Part shown: piece after piece, positions 24,661-34,640 of the stretch
Numbering within the stretch: the stretch's first letter is position 1
Layout of the letters: the number at the start of each line of letters is the position of its first letter
NCBI GenBank assembly: GCA_030765045.1
Contig: CM060966.1
Location: 66,151,921-66,215,920, forward strand
Length of the DNA stretch: 64,000 nucleotides
Source: Tenodera sinensis
Lineage: Eukaryota > Arthropoda > Insecta > Mantodea > Mantidae
Reading direction: 5' to 3'
Program-made: the position numbers and the translations under genes
The notes under the pieces: generated by a model
What the model was told of the DNA's origin: nothing
Seen by the model: only the letters and a program-made list of their open reading frames with translations
The model's database searches: none

Positions 24661-25715
24661 TTAATGAAAAGGTTTAATTCGGTTCACATGTACCTTTTGC
24701 AACCTTTTCCTTCTCTTCAGTGTTATATTTATGCCATTAACTGACACTATTAGATATGGGCCTATCCATTGGCTAGAAATTTTACCTGATCTGCCCCTAC
24801 GGACCGTCTCATCTTTTAGTAACACCTTTTGCGCTACCTCGTATTTAATTTCCTCACTGTGATGATCATAGTATTCCTTGCTCTTATATTTTCTTGTAAT
24901 TAGATTATCTCTAGCCACCTCGTGAGCACTTTGTAGCCTACTTTTCCATTCACTCACATAGTCATCATAGGAATAATTAATCTCTGGTTCCTTTTTTAGT
25001 GTTAGGGGTGTCCTACACTCATATCCAAACAAAAGCTCAAAAGGTGTATAACCAGTGGATGAATGCACAGTAGTATTGTATACAAACACAGCAAACTTCA
25101 CCCATTCATCCCAGTCTGTTTGATCCTTCCCCACATAATGCCGCAAATATTCAGCCAGAACACGGTGACTTCTCTCCAATCCACCGTTTGCCTGTGGGTG
25201 AAAAGCTGTAGTCTGCAACTTGGTTATTCTCATTAGCTTGCAGACATTCTTGAACAAATCACTTAAGAATTCCGAACCCTGATCTGTTAACACCTTTAAT
25301 GGAATTCCGTAACGTAAAATAATGTTTTCCACGAACTCCTTAGCAACCGTCACCGCATCGTGTTTTTCTAGAGGCACGGCTACCATATATTTGGTAAGTT
25401 CATCTTGGCAGGTCAAGATATACTTGTTCCCCTTATTCGTCACCGTTAAGGGCCCCACTATATCGACAGATAATTTTTCGAAAGGAGATTTTGCTGTGGT
25501 ACTTATTTCCATGGGTGCTCGTTTCCTAGGCCGCAAAAGCTTATTCTTTTGACAACTCTCGCATTTCTTTATATAATACTCTATGTCCTTTTTCATATCT
25601 GGCCATTGATAATTCTTCCTGATCGCCCAGTAGGTTTTTCTGACACCCCTGTGACCACCCGTAGGGCTGTCGTGTGCCTCCTGTAGTATCGCCCTTTTTT
25701 GTTCCTCCGTTATCC
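24661..25715 (-). CDS. pol: E3 integrase (part of pol, frame-shifted from gag-pol)
   Basis: Minus strand, open from about 25715 to the stop at 24661. N-terminal HHCC zinc finger (HDSPTGGHRG then CESCQK), DDE core with DIVGPL (first Asp), LTDQGSEF (second Asp) and GGLERSHR (Glu), and a C-terminal basic SH3-like region (WIGPYLI). It joins element DNA ends to the host genome. The frame differs from the preceding gag-pol frame, the change falling in a run of five G (25714-25718). Either a recent one-base indel or programmed frameshifting is possible; other Gypsy elements carry integrase in the same frame as RT, so a mutation is likelier. Confidence 0.9.
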
Positions 25716-28700
25716 CCCTTCTTCTGCAACTCCCATAACTCTAATGCGAGAAAGTGCATCGGCATTTCCGTTCAACGACCCTTTTTTGTAAACAATCTGG
25801 TAATCGTATTCTTCCAATTTGATTCGCCATCTGAGTAGTCTCGAACCCGGTTCCTTGACACTCATTATCCATTTAAGTGGCCTATGATCAGTTACAATAA
25901 TAAATCTTTTCCCTAGTAGATAAGGCCTAAAGTGCTTACAAGCCCATACTATTGCCATCAATTCCTTCTCAATTGTACTGTAGTGCTTCTCTGCCTTATT
26001 CAGAGTTCTACTTGCAAACGCTACTGGCAAATCCCTACCTATCGGGCCTTGCGACAATAATGCCCCTAATCCATCCTGACTGGCGTCTGTTGTCAAAATA
26101 AATTCCCTTGAGAAATCTGGATATTGCAATATAGGTTTTGACAGCAACTTTTGCTTCAAAGTATCAAAGGCTATCTGTTGATCATCCACCCAGGTGAACT
26201 TCGCGTTATTTTTTAGCAACAAATGCAAAGGTGCGGCTATTTTGCTAAAGTTAGGAATGAATCGACGATAATAGCCAACTAAACCCAGAAATGCTCTTAA
26301 TTCAGTCAGTCCTTTAGGTATGGGATAATTTGCTACTGCTTCCACTTTCTTTGGGTCGGGTTGTACCCCATTCTCCGAAATTACATGTCCAAGGTAGCTA
26401 ACCTCTTTTCTCAAAAATTCACATTTTTCCGGTTGCAGTTTTAGGTTGTACCTTCTAAACCTCTGAAATACCTCCCTCAATTTTTGATCATGCTCCTTAA
26501 GCGATCCTGCATAGATAACTACGTCGTCCAGGAAAACAAAGCACCTGGATGGCGATAAACCCGCCAGCACCGTGTTCATCATTTTCTGAAATGTGGCTGG
26601 GGCGGTCTTTAAGCCAAATGGCATTCTCACGTACTGCCAATGACCATGTTTTGTCGAAAACACTGTTTTCTCCTTATCTTCTGCCTTCATGGGTATCTGA
26701 TGATATCCCATTGCCAAATCTATGCAAGAGAAATATCTGGAATTCCCCAACTGATCTAGGATTTCCGTAATATCTGGAAGTGGGTAAGCATTTCGTACTG
26801 TCTTTTCATTTATTTTCCTGAAATCGACTACAAGTCGAAATTTCTGGATGCCACTTGCATCCATTTTCTTTTTTGCTACTAGTAAGGGACTATTCCAAGG
26901 CGAATTGCTCTCTTCAATTATACCCTCCTGCAATAATTTTTGCACCTGCTTTTCTACTTCCTGTTTGTGTGCCTCGGGTAGTCTATAAGGCTTTACATGA
27001 ATCGGTTCTATATTTGGTTCCATTATAATAGCAGGTTCTACTGCACTAGTGGAACTCAAACTATCCTCCGGCAAATAAAATATATCCTGATACAACCTGC
27101 ATGTTTCCCTAATCACCCCCCTTTCTTCCTCGTTGAGGTGCTCAATCCTCAATTGAGCCATTACCTCTGTTTCTCTATTAGCTGCCTGTGGGGTGTTAGT
27201 AATAGTGCACAGCTTTTCGCAATTATTTTCATTAATAACTGCCTCCAATTTAACCGGAGTCACCCTAAGTTCAACTTCCTCATCATTGGTATTTAGCATG
27301 CTAGTTACAGCACTTCCATTCCTAACAGTTACAACCGAATCTGCCAAATAAACACCTGATTGTACTTCGCATTTTTCTATCAACCCCTCCTTCAGCTCAA
27401 CATTCTCTATAGGGATTTCAACCATGACCTCTGACCTCCTCGGAAGCTTAATTGTCCTAGCTGACTCCATAGCGCCCTTGGTTAATAGTTTAACTCGTTC
27501 CCCGACAACACTCAGCTCTAAATCTTTGTAATTTAGCGTAGCTTTCGTGGCCTCCAAGAAATCTCTTCCAAGAATGCCATCACAGGGAATATCTACTTGA
27601 TCTTTCACTAACTGAAAATCGTACTTCACAACATTATTCCCTATATGAACCTCGGTATTTAGCGCCCCATACGTTTCTATCAACGATCCGCTTGCGCTTT
27701 TTGCAACCATTTTCTTTTTCGGATCAAAAATAAGTTTTCCTACAACTGAAGGGGTTTTAAGCAACGACATATCTGACCCTGAATCCACTAACATCACAAA
27801 TTCACCTGTCTTACTAGCAGGAGAACTAATTCTTACGAACTCATGCTTTGTTTTAGAAATTACTCCAATATGAGCAACAGATTCTACTGTTCTACCGTCT
27901 TCCGACTTTTTAGTTCTTTCATCCTTTTCATTCTGCTTATTTTTCCTGGGACTCCTACAATTTCTAGCAAAGTGTCCGACCTTACCACAATTAAAGCAAG
28001 TTACTATGCTCGACCTTCCCTTATTTTCAGTGGAAACACTATTAATTGCCTTACTGTACTCTTTCTTAACATTTACACAACATTTGCTAGCGATATGGCC
28101 AACCCTGCCACATTTATGGCATTTCACCTGTTCTACTCTAGAATACCTTTCTCGTTTGGAAATAATGGCACTTTCTTCGTCCAACGAGGTTTTACATACC
28201 TCTTGGAATTCCTGTTCCAGCCCCCGGCTACGAACAATGGTCTGAATTCTATCATCAGCCAAACCTTGTATAAAACAGATATTTCTCAACTTATCTGTAA
28301 TTGCCAGTATTCCTTCCCTCTCAGTTTCCTTACACTTTTCTAAGGCTGATTCTCTAAACTCTGCTGTTAACCTTTGTATACGGTTAATCCACCCGCTTAT
28401 TGACTCGGATTTTTCCTGTTTAGCAGCAAATAGTTGAGTGCTATAATAATCAAGAGTTCTCTTCTCAACATAGGAATGCCTTAAATATTCCTTAACCTCC
28501 TCCCACGATTCTAGTTTTCTATGGATAATTGCCTTCCTGGGTTTCCCTTTTATTCTAGTAAGCAACAACTTAAAGAATACATTTAATCTCTCAGGAATTA
28601 TCATTTCACATGCAGTATCCGCATCTACGATAAACTGCGTAACTTCATTCTTTTCCCCATTAAAAGAAGATACTAGTTTAAGAGCCTCGTGGGGTAACAT

Positions 28701-28730
28701 ATAACAGCTACTTCTACTATCCACTGCCAT
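25710..28730 (-). CDS. gag-pol: E3 Gag-Pol polyprotein (Gag, protease, RT, RNase H)
   Basis: One open frame of 1006 codons from ATG 28730. Residues 1-200 are a Gag capsid-like helical region. CCHC knuckles are at 204-217 and 245-258. The protease DSG triad is at 316-318 with the GILGRD motif near 385-390. RT runs about 575-830, with FRLVVDFRKI, DLAMGYHQIP, VRMPFGLKTAP and active site FLDD at 733-736. RNase H starts at TTDAS (Asp 882) and includes STIEKELMAIVWA and TDHRPLKW. Gag and Pol are fused without a frameshift. All catalytic residues I looked for are present and no internal stop occurs, so this part could be functional. Confidence 0.96.
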   Translation of the reverse strand: MAVDSRSSCYMLPHEALKLVSSFNGEKNEVTQFIVDADTACEMIIPERLNVFFKLLLTRIKGKPRKAIIHRKLESWEEVKEYLRHSYVEKRTLDYYSTQLFAAKQEKSESISGWINRIQRLTAEFRESALEKCKETEREGILAITDKLRNICFIQGLADDRIQTIVRSRGLEQEFQEVCKTSLDEESAIISKRERYSRVEQVKCHKCGRVGHIASKCCVNVKKEYSKAINSVSTENKGRSSIVTCFNCGKVGHFARNCRSPRKNKQNEKDERTKKSEDGRTVESVAHIGVISKTKHEFVRISSPASKTGEFVMLVDSGSDMSLLKTPSVVGKLIFDPKKKMVAKSASGSLIETYGALNTEVHIGNNVVKYDFQLVKDQVDIPCDGILGRDFLEATKATLNYKDLELSVVGERVKLLTKGAMESARTIKLPRRSEVMVEIPIENVELKEGLIEKCEVQSGVYLADSVVTVRNGSAVTSMLNTNDEEVELRVTPVKLEAVINENNCEKLCTITNTPQAANRETEVMAQLRIEHLNEEERGVIRETCRLYQDIFYLPEDSLSSTSAVEPAIIMEPNIEPIHVKPYRLPEAHKQEVEKQVQKLLQEGIIEESNSPWNSPLLVAKKKMDASGIQKFRLVVDFRKINEKTVRNAYPLPDITEILDQLGNSRYFSCIDLAMGYHQIPMKAEDKEKTVFSTKHGHWQYVRMPFGLKTAPATFQKMMNTVLAGLSPSRCFVFLDDVVIYAGSLKEHDQKLREVFQRFRRYNLKLQPEKCEFLRKEVSYLGHVISENGVQPDPKKVEAVANYPIPKGLTELRAFLGLVGYYRRFIPNFSKIAAPLHLLLKNNAKFTWVDDQQIAFDTLKQKLLSKPILQYPDFSREFILTTDASQDGLGALLSQGPIGRDLPVAFASRTLNKAEKHYSTIEKELMAIVWACKHFRPYLLGKRFIIVTDHRPLKWIMSVKEPGSRLLRWRIKLEEYDYQIVYKKGSLNGNADALSRIRVMGVAEEGG

Positions 28731-29321
28731 TTTACATATAGTAGTAGCAAGGACTCACCTCTACGCCTTCAGTGGACGAGCTGTATCGTTTGTTGCGGTC
28801 CGCAACCTTGTCTGTCCCGTTCACCAGATCCAGACGCGTCGCCAACTATCCTCGATCCCTGGTCCTCCAGCTATTGCGCCGTTTCAGCGCTCGACGTTCC
28901 TCGTCTCGTGGTTGGACCTCTCGATCCTCGAACCTCGAACCTCGAACTGGTCGCCGTAAGCCGTATCTGTCACCTGGAACCTTTAACTGCTCGCCGTAGG
29001 CCGCTGCTGTCGCCTCGAACCTCGGACCTTCAAACCGTACAGTCTGCACACGGCCTTCCACCAGTAACAGCAAGGGTAGTGTCACCGCAGTACTGGGTAG
29101 GTTGCCGTCTTCCTCACGGATCTGGGACTGCACGCAGTGGGCTGCTGCTACCACCTCGAGCCTCGAACCTCGAATCTCCGGAATTGTGCAGAAGTTGCAC
29201 AGAGCTGCTGTCTCTGCTTCCTAGGATTCTCGGGCGTTGAGCGTGTTGCCTTAGCTGCTGCCTTCTTCTTGGTCTTTGGCGATGGTGATTTTTACTCGTA
29301 GCTGGATTTGATCACAGGAAA
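28731..29321 (-). other. E3 leader between primer site and gag
   Basis: About 590 bp, GC-rich, without a convincing gene. It contains a 40-bp minisatellite at 28933-29052 and several CCTCGAAC words. In Drosophila gypsy the Su(Hw) insulator lies in the same place, but the motif here is different. Confidence 0.7.
28933..29052. repeat. 40-bp minisatellite, three units, in E3 leader
   Basis: CCTSGAACC starts units at 28933, 28973 and 29013. Units one and two share CTCGAAC/CTGGAAC and CTGSTCGCCGTARGCCG. The third unit is more diverged. Confidence 0.75.
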
Positions 29322-29339
29322 CCCAAACACCTGACACCA
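29322..29339 (-). other. E3 primer-binding site
   Basis: On the minus strand TGGTGTCAGGTGTTTGGG lies seven bases after the LTR. TGGTGTCAGG is complementary to the expected 3' end of a tRNA-Leu (CCTGACACCA). Confidence 0.7.
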
Positions 29340-29346
29340 GAATTTA

Positions 29347-30020
29347 TGTTGTATCCTTCTCGCACCTAGCACCCTCCCGCAGGTGAGGTGGGATGGGATT
29401 GTCTGGTTGAGTGCCGAGCGGGAGCAAGTAGGTGAGGTTTCCTGGATATTCCACTCGAAATCACACAACAATTGGTGTTAAAGGATTTATTTACAAACAG
29501 TACGGAACAAGCTTAAAGGAATATGGGTAGTGGTTACACCATCCGATGTGGACTCGTTGACAATGGCGGGTCAAAAGACATCCCTTCCATGGTGACTAAG
29601 GTTTATATATCGTTCCACAATATTCTCTGAGTAAGACACTATCCCTAATAACCATAAACTGTTATGTGACAGGCGTCTGGGAATGCTACACCCTTCCTCG
29701 GGTCCCCCTTGGGGTTGAAGGTCAAGTTCCAGACAGTCACATATACCAGTATTTCCAACTTCTGTAGAATACGTCTGCTTAAAACTATTTCTCACATATT
29801 ATATTTCCATTACCAATATGTGAATTCATACTATTATTCTACTCTTCTATAACAATTATATTTCAATTACCAATATATGAATTCATACTATTATTCTATT
29901 CTTCTATAACAATTATATTTCCATTACCAATATGTGAATTCAGACTATGATACTACTCTGCTATAACAATTATGTTTCCATTACCAATATTTGAATTCAT
30001 ACTATTACCCTACTATAACA
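29347..30020 (-). repeat. E3 5' LTR (674 bp)
   Basis: Near-identical direct repeat of 22007-22680, with the same 57-bp array. Followed on the plus side by CCCT (30021-30024). Confidence 0.95.
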
Positions 30021-30024
30021 CCCT

Positions 30025-31850
30025 GTTCCACTTAAACGCCTCATTCAAGCAAAGAATGCTGTAAGACGGCTATGGCAGAGATTCCGACATCCTAAGATAG
30101 GAGTAATACACCAGAGGTTCAAATCCCTGGTGAGACGACTCCTAAGAAAACATAGGCAAGCAGCTTGGGACGAAACATTGCGTCACGTAAACCTCCAGGA
30201 GAGGAAACCGTGGCGCATCGTCCGAGGCTTGCGGAAACATAAATCTGTACACCAGCATCCTGTGCATAGCCCTCGGGGAAGACTCGTCATTGAACCGAGG
30301 GAAAAAGCAGAGGCGCTAGCAGACTATCTGGAAAGTCAATTCCAGACCAGGGAAGATCCACAGAACGATGATCATACTGACCTCGTGGAACAGGCGGTAG
30401 AAGACTTCTTAGAAGTTGGACCCGCGGGCCACGAGGAGTTTCACATCCCGATAGTTACCCCTCGCGAGGTAACTAACACCATCAAATCCCTAAAAGCCCG
30501 AAAATCCCCTGGACAGCACCGTGTAACAGCGGAAATGCTCCAGCACCTTCCCCATAGAGCCGTGATGCACTTGACCCGCATTTATAACGCATGCTTCAGC
30601 ATGCGTCATTTTCCGGTTATCTGGAAACAGGTGCGTGTGGTATGCGTTCTAAAGCAGGGCAAAAATCCGGTCTTTCCATCCAGTTATCGATCCATCAGTC
30701 TCCTACCAGTTATCTCGAAAGTATTCGAGAAACTGTTCCTGTCCCGCCTCGGACCTCTATTGGAGGAAAAAGGTCTCCTACCTGAACAGCAGTTTGGTTT
30801 TCGTTCTGGCCACTCCACGACCGAGCAACTACTGCGCGTAGCCGAGAAAGCTTCCCTGGCTTACCAGGAGAGGGCTAAAACGGTGGCAGTGTTGCTTGAC
30901 GTGGAAAAGGCATTCTCTACCACTTGGCAAGAGGGGCTTGTCTACAAGCTCATACAGCACGAAATCCCCCTCCATACATTTACTTGGTGGCTAGTTTCCT
31001 ACAGGAACGTAGCTTCCGAGTGAAGGTGGAGGGATCATTCTCAAGAGAGAGGCCCATTTGCGCAGGAGTCCCCGAAGGCAGTGTACTGTCACCGGCACTC
31101 TTTGCAGCTTGCATGGTCGATCTCCCCACGCACCCAAACACACATATCTGTCAGTATGCGGACGATCTGATGATCTTCGCTACTAACAAGAACCCGCGCT
31201 ACAGTTACCGACAAGTACAAGCCCACCTCTGTGCCATCAGTAGATGTTGCGAGAACTGGCGTATGTCAATCAACCCGGAGAATAGCTCTGCGATTCTCCT
31301 GGCAAATACGAAAGCCAACCTGCTCACTCGAGACCTCGTGCTTCGGCGCCGTCGGAGCCCCTGGGGCACTACGGCGAAGTATCTCGGAGTCACGCTGGAA
31401 CGGCGGCTGACGTATAGACATCACGTCAGGGGCAAAGTACTGCAAGGCCACGCTGCTCTCCGGCAGCTATACCCAATTTTCAGTTCCCAAACCATGCCCT
31501 TACGCCTGAAGCTCCAGCTGTATCGAGCGATCATCCCGCCTCTGGTCCTGTACGGATGCGAGATCTGGGGAGTGGTGGCAAAGTCCACCTTCATCAGACT
31601 CCAGACGCTGCAGAACCGGGCATTAAGGATGATCTATGATACCGGCTGGAGATTTCCTGCCCATATCCTCCACGAACATTCCGGTATCCCGTAGATTGTC
31701 GACGTGATTAAAACTCGCGCTCGAACAATGTACAACAAACTCCAGAACCACCCTAACCCGCTGGTGAATACTCTGGGACAACACGACCAGAGAGAGCCAC
31801 ACCGACTACCATAAAAAAAGACTACCAAAGGACATCTTCAGTCCGGCGGT
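30025..31850 (+). pseudogene. LINE family A copy A1: ORF2 reverse transcriptase part
   Basis: Continues in phase with 21125-22006. A linker with YRSISLLPVISKVFEKLFLS (30685-30745) leads into RT, with QFGFRSGHSTTEQLL, LLDVEKAFSTTW and, after a frame change in the C-run at 30966-30970 (one C fewer than copy A4), the active site YADDLMIF near 31156. The C terminus reads FIRLQTLQNRALRMIYDTGW. TAG at 31692-31694 and TAA at 31812-31814 cut off the last part. Copy A4 carries both stops, copy A2 neither. No RNase H domain. Reverse-transcribes its own RNA at a nicked target in intact copies; this one is dead. Confidence 0.92.
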
Positions 31851-32222
31851 TTAACTTTGAAGATGGGAAAGGCGAAAGTACAATCTGTATTCAAAACAGA
31901 GAAACACCTATTTTCAGTTCCCTCTAAGTGAGTGACTGACGGCCTGAACCCTGGTGGGGATTAGCGCGTCGTCTGAATGGCTGGACACAACCAATCAGCA
32001 ACCACGCACAGCCCGCTCGCGGACCAATCCCTCCCGCCCCTATAAATACCCCTGTTCCTAAATTTGTTTCCCAGTGTGACACATATCCCTGTTGAGACCC
32101 TATCGAAACCATCGCGCAGGTTGAGCCGTATAACGGCTAGGTACTGCGGACAAGACACTCGGACGGGGCAACCATCGTCCCCGTTCGACTCGAACTGCCT
32201 CTGGCCTCTGGCTCTCCACACA
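31851..32222 (+). promoter_or_regulatory. LINE family A 3' UTR with promoter-like block
   Basis: CCAAT at 31991 and 32024, a GC-rich CCTCCCGCCCC, TATAAATA at 32041-32048 and CAGTG 31 bases after the TATA start form a textbook polymerase II core promoter arrangement, pointing out of the 3' end. The block recurs in copy A4 (TATAAATA at 55055) and on the minus strand in copy A2 (36385-36392). The UTR ends with CTCTGGCCTCTGGCTCTCC, short tandem repeats instead of poly-A. Family B sequence starts right after. Promoter function is inferred from motif order and spacing. Confidence 0.6.
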
Positions 32223-32232
32223 CATTTGATTA

Positions 32233-32468
32233 GGGATATTGAGTACAGAGTGTAGTTGTTATATAAGTGTTGTTATATAGTGTTTTGTTTAGTGTGTCCG
32301 TGTACACCTGGACGTATATTTTGAGTGAAGTGCAATAACTAATATGTGAATATGAGTATCAATAGTACTCCGTCCCCTGTGTAAATAATTCTACGTATAA
32401 TTATAGTGTAAATATAGTGCGTAAGTGACAGTGTAAAAAGCGCGCGAAATATAGTGTGCCCATGCTAA
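32233..32468 (+). other. LINE family B copy B2: 5' UTR
   Basis: AT-rich leader before ORF1 with several GTGTTRTATAG-like words. The 5' boundary with the family A tail is approximate. I cannot tell whether the element is full length at this end. Confidence 0.6.
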
Positions 32469-34268
32469 GTGGAGGCTCCCAGAAGCACTGCGACTGGGAG
32501 CGGGAACATGAAGGGGATGGAGAATGCCCCTGATCCGCCGGCCGCCGAGAGCGGAGTCAGGCAAGTGATGGCATCCAGCGCAGCAGCCGTGACTGCCACC
32601 GCACTCGCCCCGCCTAATACAGCCCCATTGACTACAGCTCCCAACGGCCAACGAACCACGGACCTACCAACCAAGAAGACGCAGATGACAGAGGAAGAGC
32701 GTAAGGCAATGGAAATAGAGAAACTTCAGAAAGAAGTAGATGAACTAAAGGGAGAGATCATCTACTACCAGAATGTGCTGGCAAATATGGATGGGGAGTC
32801 CCAGCAATTTGCAAAATTCGCGCAGGACCTCGGGTTCTGCTACAAAGAGCATGCTCTCAAGAAGCGGCGATTAGTCATCCTCAGCGAGGGGTGGCAACAG
32901 GTGCCTGCAAGAAACAAGAGAAATAGAGGAAGCGGCCGGGAAAGCGATTCAGACAGTGAACGTCCCGACCAGCAGCGCCCCAAGGGCGTCTCAAAGCAGA
33001 AAACGCCACCATATCCCCTCACCACGAGAAACACCTACGCGCCGCTGAGGGCACAATTTGATGCAGAATCCGACGACGAGACGTCAGAGGATCCACTACC
33101 ACAACCTGCAATAGCCTCCACCTCTAGAGACCCCTTCCCCAAGCTACCCCCTACCAAAGCCCCCATTCAAACACAGACACAAAAGAAACGCACCACCCAG
33201 CCCACCATTCCCACCGCCACTCCCGCCCCAAGCACATCCAACAACGCAGCAAAAGCATCAGACAACCAGAAATCACCAAGAATAATAATCCCTGACGTCC
33301 AACAGACGGTAAAGGTCCTCCGCATCCTGCGTGGCTCCCTTCCTGCAGGCACATATAAATTGCAAACGACGAGGGACTGCCTTAAGCTCTTCCTCCAACG
33401 GAAGCAGGACGCGAACCCGACAATGCAGCTCCTGAAGGACGCCGGAATATAAAACTACAGTTTTACTCCACGTGGGGACCAACCTCTTCGCTATGTAATC
33501 AAACGTCTTCCAGCTGACTTAGAGGAAGATTACGTGAAAGAGGACCTGGTCCAAAAAGGCTACACCGGCGTCCAGGTATAACAGATGATTTCACATGGCA
33601 GGCCTCTGCCAAATTTTCAGGTTAGTCTTGACAGGACCACCGAAAACCAAAAACTTCTACAGGAACGAGAGGTGTGCCATATGATGGTCACCGTGGAGGT
33701 CCTGAAAACAAACCAAAATATCACGCAATGTTTCAACTGCCAGCAGTTGGGGCATACTTTTAGAAGCTGCAATATGACCTCCCGGTGTGTCCTTTGCGGT
33801 GACCTCCACCGTCTGGCTGATTGCCCAAAAAAGGCCAAGCAGGGCGTTGTACCCCACTGTGCAAATTGTGGGGAAACGCATCCTGCCAGCTACAGGGGGT
33901 GCGAGACGTTTCGCAACGATCGTCACCGCCGTCAACTGGCATCCATAGCCAGGAGCTCTCCCAGTGCTCAGCCAGGGCCAAAACCCATCATACACCCGGC
34001 CCTGGTTCAAACAGGTATCTCCTATGTGGGTACTACCGGAGGGCAAAAGGCACCAGTGCCACCACAGAATGGTCCCCCTCCACTACCCCATCAGGCGCCC
34101 ACGGGTGACCTGAGTGTGTTAAAAGATATATTAAACATGTTCAGAGACCTAAATTTACCATCATTATTGATGAAGGCGCAGCCTTTCCTGGCCAAATTCA
34201 AAAGCTGCAGCAGCACTTGGGAGAAAATAGAGACTATCATATGTCTCCTCTCAGCCCTTTTAGAATAA
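32469..34268 (+). pseudogene. LINE family B copy B2: ORF1 (CCHC nucleic-acid-binding protein)
   Basis: A 600-codon frame from about 32469 to TAA 34266-34268, interrupted by TAA at 33450-33452 and a second TAA at about 33580. The N-terminal half has a Glu/Lys-rich coiled coil (EEERKAMEIEKLQKEVDEL). A Pro/Thr/Ser-rich linker and a PRE_C2HC-like domain follow, with three knuckles after 33720: CFNCQQLGHTFRSC, CVLCGDLHRLADC and CANCGETHPASYRGC. Such proteins coat LINE RNA. The stop TAA is directly followed by the ORF2 ATG (TAAATG). Without the two stops the protein would be within the usual Jockey ORF1 size. Confidence 0.87.
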
Positions 34269-34640
34269 ATGACCCTTGTAAGGGGAGGCACAACTTTAAC
34301 TCGCGAACTCCTGTGGAATGCAGATGGCATCCACAGGAATCAACACGAACTTGAAAACTACCTACGGCGTAACAAAATTGACGTCGCATTCATCTGCGAA
34401 ACAAAATTAAAGCACGAGCACACAGGGTATCAAGTCTTTCGAAACGACAGAATTGGCAGACAAGGGGGAGGGACTGCTATTTTGCTTAGAAATACTATTG
34501 CTCATGCTTCTGCTACGTTGCCTGTAATGGCAGCGTTAGAGTGCACAGCACTTAAAGCACGTGTAAATAGTGAAACGGTGATGCTGGTAGCGCTTTATCG
34601 GCCCCCCAACTCCCCAGATTTCATACGTGACCTCGTTATC
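34269..34640 (+). pseudogene. LINE family B copy B2: ORF2 endonuclease N terminus
   Basis: Starts ATG immediately after the ORF1 stop. Encodes the first 120 residues of an EEP endonuclease: WNADGIHRNQHEL, FICETKL, NDRIGRQGGGTAI, ALYRPPN. The catalytic second half is missing because the sequence joins an inverted family B segment at about 34640. The short unrelated tail before the stop at 34655 comes from that segment. Confidence 0.88.

Larger units (their letters stand above)
22007..30020 (-). mobile_element. E3: young envelope-bearing Gypsy (errantivirus-like) element
   Basis: 8,014 bp with two 674-bp LTRs (22007-22680 and 29347-30020) that differ at about six sites by eye, and a 4-bp CCCT duplication. 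Minus-strand order is primer site, 600-bp leader, single gag-pol frame, integrase, envelope, polypurine tract. It sits inside ORF2 of a family A LINE. Low LTR divergence means recent insertion. Two frame changes (25714-25718 and about 24285) are the only visible lesions. Errantivirus-type elements are endogenous retroviruses of insects; infectivity of this copy is not implied. Confidence 0.96.

Noticed and set aside
28846..29154. 102-codon minus-strand frame in the E3 leader
   Set aside because: It overlaps the minisatellite, lacks any recognisable motif and lies upstream of gag in a region expected to be untranslated.
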